The translations under genes were made by a program, and so were the position numbers. This document shows positions 34,738 through 46,425 of a DNA stretch of 64,000 bases, piece after piece (positions within the stretch are counted from its first letter, which is position 1; every line of letters starts with the position of its first letter). The notes below the pieces were generated by a model. The model was not told the origin of the DNA. It did no database searches and saw nothing but the letters and a program-made list of their open reading frames with translations. Source of the DNA: Carettochelys insculpta. Lineage: Eukaryota; Chordata; Testudines; Carettochelyidae. The stretch lies in the NCBI RefSeq assembly GCF_033958435.1, contig NC_134138.1, forward strand, positions 184,423,298 to 184,487,297, written 5' to 3'.

Positions 34738-35682
34738 ATTCTAAAGGCGATATCCCCAACAAAAAGAAAAGAAACCACTTTTACAAAGGGGCCTGAACCC
34801 AGTATCCAAATTGGCATGCCTCAACTTTTTGGATATGTACATATTCATATGTGGGTTTGTAACCCACCCACATAGGTGTGGTTCACTGTCTCACATACCG
34901 GCATTTAGCCCACTTACGTAAAGAAAGACAGAGTCTCTTCTACAGCCTTAGCTGAGAGGCAGGTGGCTTTTTGCTCAAACTGTAGAAGCTCCTGAATTAA
35001 GCTCCAGAAGTTGCAGGTTCCAATCCACCTATGGGTGGTTACAGTGCATAAACTATATCTGAATGTGCAAAATGCTTCATTACCAACCTGAGATATTTCA
35101 ACTCCTCCTAGATGCATGGCGGGGGGAAATAATCTTGAAAACATGAACCTTAAAGCCACTAATACAAAGAGCAAATAACATGTACCCCACTATTACCATT
35201 TTTAAAATTTCAAAATTTTTAAACCACTCAAAATTTTACCACTCAGAATTTTTGCATATTTGTGGTAGGATATATTGAAATTACATAGTTAGTCTTTTAA
35301 CAGAATGAAGTTGTACGAGCTAACACAGCTTTCCCATTTCAGAAGCATGTTCTTACAAGTCCATATTTACAGCCTATCTTGAAAAATGTGGTCATACATG
35401 TTTTTCTCCAGCTTCAGACCAGCTACTGACCTCAGCTTTCCACATCAACCAGGGTCCAATCAATCTCTTTGTGTAATCAACTGGAATCCACATCCATGAG
35501 CAGATCATGACCCTAGAATTTAATGCACTCATGCAACCATTGACTTTACTGGGACTGGTGCATGGACAAGGCGCCAGGACAAAGGTCAGAGCAGTAGTTT
35601 GTTTGGGAAAGTAGAGGTGGAACTTTAAAAAAAATTGGGGCATATAAATAAAGTAATTTTCAGTTAAATATGAGAATTTCAT
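34738..35682. other. unassigned sequence
   Basis: Nothing recognised. Confidence 0.4.
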
Positions 35683-35768
35683 GGATCTGATGAAGCGGGT
35701 CCTTACCCATGAAAGCTCATGCTCCAAAATATCTGTTAGTCTATAAGGTGCCACAAGACTCTTCGCTT
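35683..35768 (+). repeat. partial copy of the GTTAGTCTATAAGGTGCC repeat
   Basis: GGATCTGATGAAGCGGGTC, ATGAAAGCTCATGCTCC and TGTTAGTCTATAAGGTGCC match one half of the foldback copies at 38013 and 50652. Confidence 0.75.
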
Positions 35769-36120
35769 ATGTGATAAGTAACAGGTAGGTCAACTCACTT
35801 GCAAAAATTGTTAAAGGGTAATCCACCATCCAGAAAGATAAGGTGTGGTTCTACTCCTTTCCTGCTTTCTCTGTCAGCGTAAAATGAGCCATTTCCCCTT
35901 GTTCCGAACATGGAGTGTATTGGCCCATATTGAAGTTTTGAGTAAAACAGAAGGGAGAATTTAACATGATATTTGCACAGACTGTGTAAGATCCTATGGC
36001 AGAATTACTACTATAAGTATCAGGTTAAACTAATTTGCATTGACTTGGGATTGTGAAATAACACAAACTTCACTTAAAGCCTTGTCTATATAGACTCTAA
36101 GTTGCAACATTTATTCTGTT
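35769..36120. other. unassigned sequence
   Basis: Nothing recognised. Confidence 0.4.
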
Positions 36121-36199
36121 CAGTGCCTTTTTTTTTTGGTGGGGGCTGTGGAGGTGCCAGAACTCAGTACCGGCAAGTACTGGCACAAAAAAAGCACTG
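36121..36199. mobile_element. small hAT-like MITE, near-perfect 8-bp duplication
   Basis: CAGTGCCTTTTTTTTT at the left pairs with AAAAAAAGCACTG at the right. Inside, AGTACCGGCAAGTACTGGCA forms a second hairpin. Flanks are ATTCTGTT and TTTCTGTT, 7 of 8 identical. Related to 19041-19163. Confidence 0.8.
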
Positions 36200-36838
36200 T
36201 TTCTGTTAAAAGGTAGTTTATTTCAGATGGGCTTAAGCCTTTCCTAATTAACATAGGTTGAAAAAATAAGGTTGGTTTAAACAGAAAGAGAAGGTTCACT
36301 CAGTTTTAAAAGTCCTTCCTTATATTAAATCTGTGCAACTCTGCAGGCAGAGAACCCATTAAGGATTCTGTGGTTGGAGAGAGGGAGGAAAAAGGGTATA
36401 GCCAGTAATAATGCAGGTATGTCAATGGGAAAGTCCCACTAAGGCAGCCTTGTATTGATGTAAGCTACTGAAAAGTGGCTGAAACTGGACTGTACAATAA
36501 AGTGGATGCTTGTCAAGGTTACTGCTGTCTGCCGGCCTGAAGAAAGAATCTGAAAATCCTACCCATATACTCTATCTAAACATTTCGACTTTGAAACTGT
36601 TTTAAATGTTGTGAATTTAAAAACTGGATCTAATACATAAATGTATGATACTATTATATTGAAAATATATTATGTATTAAATCACTGTATATTTAGCAAA
36701 ATATAATGATAATGCCCAGGTACAGTGAGTGTAGTATTAATTTAAAAATTCCTTTTATGTGCTTTTATTAAATAATTAATATATATTTACCTATTTCAAT
36801 TTTTTACATCAAGTATACATATTCAGAACATACAACTT
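36200..36838. other. unassigned, strongly AT-rich toward the end
   Basis: 36580-36838 is very AT-rich with TAATTAATATATATTTA-like text. No gene. Confidence 0.4.
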
Positions 36839-36841
36839 TAT

Positions 36842-37250
36842 GGGTATGTCTACACTTGCATTCCTCTTTCGAAAGAGGTATGCAAATGAGGCAAATAAAA
36901 TGCAAATAAGGTATAAATTTGCATATTCATCACCTCATGTGCATATTCTAATTTCGAAATTGCTTTTTCAAAAGAAGAAAGCCAGTGTAGACACTGCTTT
37001 TTTGAAAGTAAACCCATCTTCAAAAGAATCCTTCTTCCCTTTATTTAATGGGAAAAAGGATTCTTTTGAAGATGGGTTTACTTTTGAAAGAGCAGCATCT
37101 ACAGTGACTTTCTTCTTTTGAAAGACACTCTTTTGAAATTAGAATATGCAAATGAGGTGCTGAATATGCACATTTACACCTTATTTGCATTTCTGATTTA
37201 CCTCATTTGCATACCTTTTTCGAAAGAGGAATGCAAGTGTAGACACACCC
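36842..37250. mobile_element. foldback MITE, octamer-rich type, TAT target duplication
   Basis: The 409 bp element has ends GGGTATGTCTACACTTGCAT and the complement of GGGTGTGTCTACACTTGCAT. Exact TAT lies at 36839-36841 and 37251-37253. It is a close sister of 30168-30543 with the same CTTTATTTAATGGG centre in the opposite sense and six ATGCAAAT octamers. Confidence 0.92.
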
Positions 37251-37253
37251 TAT

Positions 37254-38012
37254 TTGTTTCATCAAATAAATTACTACAGGCTTAAGATTTATATACTGCC
37301 CCAGGCTGTAAGTTATAGTTACTTTTTATTGCTCAAAAAATTGCTCAAAATTTTCATTAAGTATTAAATAAGAGGGCGAGCAGTGCAAGAGACCACAGCC
37401 TTTAGAAAACTATGTTATGAAATGCAGTATCATATTTTATATGATGAATACATTACCTATTTAATAGTTAGAACACATTGTTAACTCAGAATGCTTCATA
37501 GCTTTTCTGATGCAAATGAAACAAACTTTTTCAGTATTTTTCAGATGTGTGGCCCCTAGTAGTCCTAAACTTCTGGTAAACCATGTGGGACCGTATGTGC
37601 AGCATCCTGAGGAGCTTTAGGATTAGCTATTTCTCAGGGTATTGCTCCATCCCCATCATAAACACTGTGTACTATCAGTGAGTAGCATCACAAGCTAAGC
37701 TGTACAATACTCTTAGTTTATCGATAATATTGGCCCAATCTCTCACCTACTGTGACTTAGAATTGCACCTTCCCAATCTTGAACTTTTTAATAAAATTTC
37801 AGTATACTAACTTCCCGCTGCTACCTTTAAAATGAATCTGTTCAATCACTTTGCTTATTTTACAGTCTTTTTATAAATGCATCACAAGTTTTGGCCTGAG
37901 CACCTCATTGTAATGTCATATAATTTCTATTGATGTTACCTATGTCTGGCGATAATTATTCCATGCACTAATCAAAGTTGTTCATGATAGTTAGGCTAAA
38001 ATCAATCTCACC
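37254..38012. other. unassigned AT-rich sequence
   Basis: Nothing recognised. Confidence 0.4.
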
Positions 38013-38172
38013 AACAAATAAAATAACAAGCACTTTAAAGACTAACAAATTAATTTGGTCATGTGCTTTCATGGGTGAAACCCACTTCCTCAGATGGGTT
38101 TTTACCCATGAAAGCTCATGACCTAATACATTTGTTAGTCTCTAAGGTGCCACCACATTGCTTGTTATTTGT
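38013..38172. repeat. foldback repeat, TTGTTAGTCTCTAAGGTGCC type
   Basis: ACAAATAAAATAACAAGCA at the left pairs with TGCTTGTTATTTGTGAAG at the right. The arms hold GACTAACAAATT and AATACATTTGTTAGTC, and TTTCATGGGTGAAACCC pairs with GGTTTTTACCCATGAAAG. This is a palindromic version of a widespread reptile repeat also seen at 35683 and 50652. Confidence 0.75.
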
Positions 38173-38187
38173 GAAGATACAGACCAA

Positions 38188-38478
38188 GGCTGCTTCTACA
38201 CTCTCACTCTCCTGTCAGAGGTGGCACTGTAATGAGGCAATTTGAAGCAGGGTAATAAGGTGCTAATGTGCATATTCTAGCTTTATGGAAGTAAGGGAAT
38301 GTTGAAGTGGGACACTTATTTTGAAGCTGCCCCCAGCTACACTGTCGATCTGCAATTTGAAGGCTGCCATTATGCTAATGAGGTACTGAATATGCACATT
38401 AGTGCCTCATTAGCCTGCTTTGAATTGCTTTCATTACCATGCCACCTCTGATGGGAGAGTGAGAGTGTAGAAGCAGGC
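38188..38478. mobile_element. Harbinger-like foldback MITE, CACTCTCACTCTCC type
   Basis: Ends are GGCTGCTTCTACACTCTCAC and the complement of GCCTGCTTCTACACTCTCAC. CAA may flank both sides (38185-38187, 38479-38481), although the right end could be one base longer. Arms share GCACATTAGTGCCTCATTAG and its complement-like partner. About 290 bp. Confidence 0.78.
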
Positions 38479-38481
38479 CAA

Positions 38482-39440
38482 CTCAGCTACTACCCCTCTG
38501 AAGCTAACAACTAGAAGTATGGTTAGGAAAAAAAGGTCTAAATGGCCAATACTCAGAAAATTGGCTGCATTTTCTTAATTGTATTCAATGATGATGACTC
38601 AGAGATCCAGAAAGATGAACCACATAATTCATTGGACCTAATTTTCCTGACTCATAGCATTACACGTTTAATGTTTCTCCTAACTATGGTACCTGCATTT
38701 TCCATTGTTATACCACCATCTTCACAGAAGATTCAGTTCTCTGTGTTGCTGCCGAGCAACTTCTAGAGATGCTGTTTATCTTCCATTTTCACTGAGGTCA
38801 GAGTTGAGGGTTTACAACTCCTTGTTTATTCAGCAATGTGCAGTACTGAATCCATAGAAACTATGCACTTTTGTCCCAAACTTCTGGTCTGGCCAAATTC
38901 TGCTCAAAACCCAGCACTCAAGTGCAGGGAGGCAAGGGTGTTATATATATCACCCCTATATATTCTTCCCTTCACCATGTCTGAGGTGAAACTGGTCAAA
39001 CCAACACAAGTTAGAGCAGTCCCTATGCTTATATTAGCCCTTTATGTTATGCTACCTAAGCATCATGAGACCAAATTATGCTTCAGCCCTGGCTCCTCTC
39101 TCTCTCTTCTGCTACTCCCCCTACACCAGAGAGGTTTGAAGGGGATAACATAGGTTTAGTGGCCTTCCCTCCTGTTGCGGGAATCCCAGGCAACTGTCTC
39201 GTTTCTCCAGAGCTGTGAAAAGAAGTTCTCTGGATGCTTAGCCTTTTTTCTCATACACCTGGGACTCTCTAAAATGATAAAAAGGAAAAAGATATTTTCA
39301 CAGATGTTACTAATTTAACAACATCCTTATTTTCGCATGCTGTGAAAGGTACACATTCATTCTGAGGCCCAGTTTCCTGAAAGTAATGCAGTATGTAAAT
39401 GATCTACAGCCGTTTTTAATATACGTACAAAACATATATA
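38482..39440. other. unassigned sequence
   Basis: The 105-codon frame at 38836-39153 looks random. No repeat recognised. Confidence 0.4.
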
Positions 39441-39883
39441 GGCTATGTCTACACTATAGAGATCTTTTAAAAGAAGCCCTTCTGGAAGATCTCTTCTGAA
39501 AGAAGGCCTTTTGAAAGAGCGTGTCCACACACAAAAAAAACAGCTCAAAAGAGTGATCTGTTGTTTCGAAAGAGAGCGGCCACAGGGCCCCCTCCTCCAC
39601 CTTTCAAAAGAATGGGCCATGGATCGAAAAATCAGGACCCATAAGGACTGCTCTTTGAAAGAAAGGGCCTGTGGAGAGTCTGCACACATTCTTTAGAAAG
39701 AAGCGTTGGAAAGGGGCTCTCTTCCTGAAACTGGAAAGGAAGTGCAATTTCGAAAGTAGTGATGCATTCTTTCAATTTACTTTGGCAAGAATGCTTTTTG
39801 TGCATAGATGTGCCGTGGGATCTTTGAAAGAGGCCCTTCTTTGGAAAAATCTTTTGAACGAACTTGCTAGTGTAGATGCAGCC
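39441..39883. mobile_element. Harbinger-like MITE, GAAAGA-rich type
   Basis: GGCTATGTCTACACTATAG at the left pairs with the complement of GGCTGCATCTACACTAGCAA at the right. Triplets outside are ATA and GTA, 2 of 3 matching. The body is full of TTTTGAAAGA/TCTTTCGAAAG words that give partial self-pairing. The truncated copy at 2452 is a relative. Confidence 0.8.
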
Positions 39884-41465
39884 GTAATGTACAAAAGTTA
39901 TTTTAGTCTTAGTTGTCAGCTTTTGACAGGTATATGGATGATATTCTATCAGCTTGCTCGTCCCACTGACAATCTGTGAATTCTAACTCATTTTCCAATT
40001 ATTTCGGGGAATTCTTTCCTTACCCTGACATGTTCTCAACTTTCTGGAAAGCTTTTTTTGCTACATGCTCCATGTGCTGCTTGTGCTGACACTGGAGCTT
40101 CACCAAGTAAGTGAAGCCTGAAGTTTTCCCAAGTTATTCTGGACAGACAGTAATTGTTTTGCCCCAAGAAGAGGCCTGAGAATCAAGTTAATCTTAAATA
40201 TACCTTCTGTTTCCCCCCGGTATCTGAGATGATGTATTTGTTATACCTGCAACTACATCATTTTCCATCTTGTCCAAAGGCAGAATCATAGCCTGCATGA
40301 ACGCAAATCGTGGACATATAGCACATGTGGAGACGTGATACTTGCTGTCATGTGCAAAAGCTGTTAATGAGCTGTACTGAAATGGTAGCTGTCACTTTGC
40401 ATTGGATCAGAGCAAACTGTACAAGGTAAGGAAATTAAAAGCTCCCAGTGGCGATGGATCCTGTTTCAGTCATTAGCTGCTAAGAAGTGACAGAGACCAT
40501 TCAGAGGACCAGACCCTGTGAGGCTTGTGGGTCCTCAGGGGATTCACTACTAATGCTGTTTTATGCCCCACTTCTTTATGATGCAGAATGAGCACAAATG
40601 AATTGTTTTCTTTATTTATTTAATCTGGGTGCAGCTAACATTGCATAAGAAACAACAACACCAAAAAAACACAAAAAAACCCAGATGCATTAGACTAGCA
40701 ATCCAGATAGCCAAGAAACAACCATTTGGTGCTCGCACATATGAGAGAGATACACATCGTAATACAATGAATATCAAATTTATATTTCACCCTTTCACAT
40801 TTTCCTTTGAAACAACTCTACTGAGAATTAATCCAAAAAGCAAAACCTCCAGCAACTCTTATTGCAGTATAAGAAACAAGGAATTTTATACATTTATATG
40901 TATTATATTTAACAGAAAGTCTGAGAGTGCTCGCTTCTATCTTTGAGTTTCAAAAGAGAGCGAATCAGGCAGAAGGACAGAAGGTTACAGATTAGTCCTG
41001 GTCATTGCTCAAAGAGTGTGGGTTATAAATAATAAAAGAGGAAAGGGTGAAGGACACTAAAATATAACTTGGGGCTCACAATGGAATAGTCAAAGCAACT
41101 AATCTGATTTCAGTTTAAAAATACCAAGCAGCTTTGGATTCCAACTTTCTCTCTGTGGCAGTTTCTTCTGAAATATAGGAATGACACACAACACACAACT
41201 ATTTTAAAAAGTCAAGCACTCAAAATTTGGAAATTAAGGGTGTATGGGCATTGTCTGTAATTTATTAGCTTTTGAGTGATCAACTTTGCAGTTTCATTGA
41301 CCTTTTAATGTGGTGCAAGCCTGTATGTCATATACGAAGTTTTAAAAACAGCGAACTAAAAAAATGGAAATTTCATCATGTGGAGCTATTGTTATTTCCT
41401 TATTGGTTGTCAGCAGAATAGGAAACTTTGGATTCACAGGACAATAAAGGAGTTTTGGGATTCAG
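39884..41465. other. unassigned sequence
   Basis: An A-rich patch with CAACAACACC/AAAAAACAC lies near 40650-40680. No gene or element recognised. Confidence 0.4.
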
Positions 41466-41700
41466 GGCTTGTGTACATTTACAGTGCTGCAGTGCTACGG
41501 TATAGACACTACACGTACTGATACAAGGAACTCTTCCATCAGTGTATCCACCTCTCTGAGAGGCAGGAGCTAGGTCAATGGAATAATTCTTCCATCAACC
41601 TACTGCTGTCTACACCTGAACTTAGGTCAACCTAACTATATCGCTCAGGGATGTGGATTTTGCACTCCTGAGTGAAGTTGCTGGATCAATCCAATTTTTT
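41466..41700. mobile_element. truncated MITE, CAGTGCTGCAGTGC type
   Basis: GGCTTGTGTACATTTACAGTG at the left recalls the shared terminus. Inside, GAGAGGCAGGAGCTAGGTCAATGG-like text and CTCAGGGATGTGGATTTTGC follow the order of a reptile DNA element I know. The right terminal repeat is missing. Confidence 0.5.
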
Positions 41701-42954
41701 AGCTCAGTAATCCCAGGCTCTAGTCTAGATTCTGGAAGATAATGTATTCTAATTATTTCTGGTCCCTCTGTCTCATTTCTACTTCTATCCCTCTGGCCTA
41801 TCCCTGTCACTCTTTGCTCCTGTTGTACAGCAGACAGACCTGGATCCCACCTCCAGCCTCTCTCTGCCTCCTTCCTCTCCCTCTCCCTCCCTCACTCCAC
41901 CCTCTTCCACACAAGAAAGACTCTCCCATTCCATAGTTTCAGTATCACACTGGCCCCAGAAACCAGGAGAAGAAACTGCTGAAAAACTTCAGCTTAGCCT
42001 TTGCAGCCTTGGTCTGGAGACCATTCAGTGCAGATAGACTCTTCAGAGAATTTGGCTGCCAGTGTCTTTCAAACTCTACTGGGCATTTGCAAATGACATT
42101 TCAGAAATAGAAAAATTTGGCTGGATTTTCACGGGCACTGCAAAAGGCAGCTCTTTGATACTGGATGACACCTCCTATCCAAATTGCAAACCTCTGCTCC
42201 AATACATGCGCAAGTGCTTAATAATGTTGCAAGGTTTTTTTAATACATTCACACAAGAATGTGGTTTTTAGGAAATGATTCTATTGTTTCTATTAAATGT
42301 TTATAAACGTTCAGTCTCAGGCAGTCCCAAGACATGGAAAATTTTAGTTCAACTGTTTAAAGTCTGGTGAAGCTAGAAGCAACTACAAAGACAATCTTCT
42401 AATGGACAGTGTTAGGCAGCCTTCTCTACAGTTGTCAATCCCAGCTCTTTCTATAACATATATAAAGCTTCACCCAAGGTTGCTTCTATTTTCCAGCTAA
42501 AATTTGCTCTATTCATTTGTATCATACCTGTGAAGTTCAATTGTATGTTGCTGAGGTTAATTAATATAAGGGTGTCCATATACGTAAATATGAACATACA
42601 CAAACATTATGAATTCTGAATCAAAACATTGCAGATTTTGCTCTGACAACTGACAGTATGTGTGGCTGTAAATAAAACAAAGAAATAAGCTCCCCAAAAG
42701 GTCAGTTGAAGAAAAGCTCAGTTTGTTCCTCCTAGAAATGGAATATGGTATATAAAGTTAGTACCTCACCTTCTGCACCTTGCACAATTCTGCCTTTGGA
42801 TACCTTTCATTGTTAGCTCCTTATGCCCAACTCAATTGTCTATAGTACTTATAGGGGCCTATTACTGTAGTATCCGAGTACCATAGAATCTTTCATGTAT
42901 GTGGCCAAACAACTTGCCTGCAAAGTGCTATAATCTCTGTGCTACCAGCAGGAA
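41701..42954. other. unassigned; CT-rich tract at 41848-41920
   Basis: A pyrimidine-rich low-complexity tract is followed by unremarkable AT-rich sequence. Confidence 0.45.
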
Positions 42955-43075
42955 ACTAATGCACAGGGAAACAAAACACGTTTCACAAGGTCACACAGGA
43001 ACTCTGTGGCAGAGCAGGAGACTTGAACCCCAGGCTCTCAAATCCCAAACCTGGCACTTTTAGCATCCATAAAAG
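42955..43075 (-). repeat. MIR-like SINE fragment
   Basis: Read on minus: AGCCTGGGGTTCAAGTCTCC, TGCTCTGCCACAGAG and TGTGTGACCTTGTG match the tRNA-like/core part of MIR-type SINEs and parallel the copy at 19861. Both ends are decayed. Confidence 0.7.
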
Positions 43076-44393
43076 TCTGGAGAGCAGTTTGGGGGTGTGA
43101 AGATAGGCTGGATCCCCTAGTCTTTAAACTTCCTTTGCCTTTTTTGCTCTTCTGGTCTGCTCCTATAAGTAACTTTAGCCCTTTTTTCAACCAATCCCTC
43201 CTGCATGGTGCAGTCCCCTTGAACCTGTGTGTCATTTATTTACTTTCTTCCTTCAAAGCCTCTTCACTTTTTCTTAGGAATTGTACCCACAGTACAAAGC
43301 CCAGTGTGCTGTATGGCAAATCAATCTACTTTCTCTGGCAACGGGTCTGGATTCTGTGCCACTTCAGAAGAGGCAATTAGGTATTTTGTGAAAGTTTAGA
43401 CCAATTTCTTAAAAAACTGAAGGGTTTCTTGAATTAAATATGGGCATGAACAATGCACTCAAGTACTGCTTGTTTAATTTGATAGTATTATTAATTAATT
43501 TCAGATTGCTCCTAAGTATTTAAATCCAGAATGCACAAACTTCTGTACTGAAAATACAGATGAGAGCAACTTACCAGGCAAAGATGGAAATTTTGATTGG
43601 GAAAAAATTAGGTACTTTTAGTGTCCAGGAAAGCCTGGAGGCAGTTTGGGTTTGTGGAGACTGGTTGTATGTTACAGTTAAAATGATTAGCAATATTAAT
43701 GTGTCATTTACATAGTTAGCATTAGGTTGCAGAGTTTATTCCCCCCCTGAGATGAAGGAGGTAATTCATATATTCTTTAAAACTGTAGCTTCTGTTGGTT
43801 TGCAGACTTAAGGCATATGTCAATGCATCAATTTACACTACTTTCACAGCAGAGGTTTTCTTTATAACTCTTAAGACTGGAAAGTTTTTATTTAATGAAA
43901 GCTCAGAAATGGCCTTCACCGGAAAAATAAGGGAACTAACATGAGGTAAATTTTAGGAAAGACAAGGTGGTTCTTGCTAAGGAATTGCTCACTCCTCACT
44001 AGAGCTTCCCTCAACTTGGTAATATGTGCAAAACCTACAACTACTTTGTTTTTAATAACATGTTAGTTGCCAGATTACATAACACCTTCTTTTCTCCTCA
44101 CATGGGCACATTTTAGAGTCTGGAGCATAATTCTACAGCAAGATGTAGAAGACAATGTTAAGGACCAATGTCAACTTCAGTGTACAAATACACTATATCC
44201 ACCAATATGCTCCCATAACTTTAACTGCATGCAGTATTCTCCTTTCTGTGTTCTAAACTACAGTGTAGCATTATTATATGCTGTTAAAAATAGTCTATAT
44301 TTCAGAAGTGAGTGAAACAATCCCCAGTTATAATTTGTATATCCATTTATTGTGTTTGTAAAGCTATATTATCCTTTGGGCTAAAAGATACTG
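43076..44393. other. unassigned AT-rich sequence
   Basis: Nothing recognised. Confidence 0.4.
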
Positions 44394-44396
44394 TAT

Positions 44397-45107
44397 GGCT
44401 ACGTCTACACGTGCAGCCAACATCGAAATAGCTTATTTCGATGTTGCGACATCGAAATAGTCTATTTCGATGAATAACGTCTACACGTCCTCCAGGGCCG
44501 GCAACGTCGATGTTCAACTTCGACGTTGCTCAGCCCAACATCGAAATAGGCACAGCGAGGGAACGTATACACGTCAAAGTAGCACACATCGAAATAGGGA
44601 TGCCAGGCACAGCTGCAGACAGGGTCACAGGGCGGACTCAACAGCCAGCCGCTCCCTTAAAGGGCCCCTCCCAGACACAGTTGCACTAAACAACACAAGA
44701 TCCACAGAGCTGACAACTGGTTGCAGACCCTGTGCCTGCAGCATAGATCCCCAGCTGCCGCAGAAGCAGCCAGAAACCCTGGGCTAAGGGCTGCTGCCCA
44801 CGGTGACCATAGAGCCCCGCAGGGGCTGGAGAGAGAGCATCTCTCAACCCCCCAGCTGATGGCCGCCATGGAGGACCCAGCAATTTCGACGTTGCAGGAC
44901 GCGGATCGTCTACACGGTCCCTACTTCGACGTTGAACGTCGAAGTAGGGCGCTATTCCTATCTCCTCATGAGGTTAGCGACTTCGACGTCTCGCCGCCTA
45001 ACGTCGAAGTTAACTTCGAAATAGCGCCTGATGCGTGTAGACGCGACGGGCGCTATTTCGAAGTTGGTGCCGCTACTTCGAAGTAGCGTGCACGTGTAGA
45101 TGCAGCT
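44397..45107. mobile_element. CpG-rich Harbinger-like MITE, TTCGAAATAG type, apparently the youngest
   Basis: The 711 bp element starts GGCTACGTCTACACGTGCAG and ends with the complement of AGCTGCATCTACACGTGCAC. Exact TAT lies at 44394-44396 and 45108-45110. The end regions are packed with ATCGAAATAG, TTCGACGTTG and TTCGAAGTAG words. A unique-looking block at about 44590-44880 lacks them and may be captured sequence. Many CpGs survive, unlike the other copies. A 121-codon open frame at 44721-45086 runs into the repeat-rich right end; no known domain is visible, so I do not call it a gene. Confidence 0.92.
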
Positions 45108-45110
45108 TAT

Positions 45111-46232
45111 ATGTGTAATATGTGATTGAAGAGAATTTCTATTTCACAAGACAGAGTACTACATAAAGATCGCATTTAACTGAGGTACAGTTGGCAAATT
45201 CTCAGGTAAAACATTCTTTATATAAGAAATGAATTAATTAAAATCAACATTAAATGAGGAACAATCAACAAAAGGAAGTGACTCAATAAAAGATATTTTC
45301 CTTTAACCACAATGTAGACAAAATAATGGCTAAGAAACAAACTCCACTGTTTCACTGCATTATTGTGTTCACCAGCTGGATCCTCAAAAAGAGGCAAATG
45401 AAAGAATTTCCTCAATTTACCCCATAAAAATGTCCACATTCTCCCCAACCTGTGGACATTATTTCTGTCTTAAACACAGTTAATTAGGTTACGTAGCACA
45501 CCACTTTTTAAAAATGAAACATGAAGTACAAATGCACCACGGTGGGTGTAAAAGGGAAACACTTTCGATTAGAAAAATCTCTCCCTAAAGAGGTTGTAAG
45601 ACTAACTCATTTACTGACCCATGAAGGGTAAATGCTCAGTTCTTACAGTAGAATATTTATTCTAACTCTTTCCAAAAGACGGATGAGCTCTAGCTTCTCT
45701 TTAAATTACTTTGAGATGGATAAGTAGGTACTATCACCCGGAAGGTATCCTCATCACTAACAGGATTACCTCCCAGCAGCTAAAGATGACTGAATTCTGA
45801 CAAAGAAACTTTGTTTACAGAGACATAAAACTACTGTAGTATCTCATGGTCTCTCTCCCTCTGTGCATATATTTATAACATCATTTATATGTAGGTGTGG
45901 CAGAATTTGATATTTAAAGTTTGATCATTTCAACAGCTACTGAGTTTTATTTATTAATTTTAATTTTCACAGTTGAAGGAAATTGGGGAATGTCAGACAA
46001 CAGAGGGAATCAGACAAGAATAATTTAATAGTAGATGCTGAAATTTAAAAATGTTCAGGTTTATAACTATTAAAACACAAAATGCCCATATCTCAGGCCA
46101 AAAAAATAAAAAGGCCATACCTTTAAATTACACTAGTAATTTTTGAAACAGCAATTTTCTTACCTTGCCTCTCGGTAAATATCAATAATTACTGAAGAAA
46201 ATATTTTTATTAGTTTGTGTTCTAGATGCACT
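45111..46232. other. unassigned AT-rich sequence
   Basis: Nothing recognised. Confidence 0.4.
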
Positions 46233-46425
46233 GGTGGGAGGGATAGCTCAGTGGTTTGAGTACTGACCTACTAAACACAGGATTATGAGCTCAATCCTTG
46301 AGGGAGCCATTTAGTGATTGGGGTAAATAGATGCCAGGAATAGGACTTGGTCCTGCCAAGACAGCAGGAGACTAGCCTAGATAACCTCCTGAGGTTCCTT
46401 CCAGTTTAGGAGATGTGTATCTCCA
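46233..46425 (+). repeat. turtle-type tRNA-derived SINE (Cry/Pol III family)
   Basis: GGGATAGCTCAGTGGTTTGA (A-box) starts near 46240. GACCTACTAAACACAGGATT and GAGCTCAATCC (decayed B-box) follow, then TTGGTCCTGCC, CTAGATAACCTCCTGAGGTT and CCTTCCAGTTTAGGAG. Same family as 34541-34737 on the other strand. The 3' end is CR1-like and is followed by an AT-rich tail. Confidence 0.87.
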
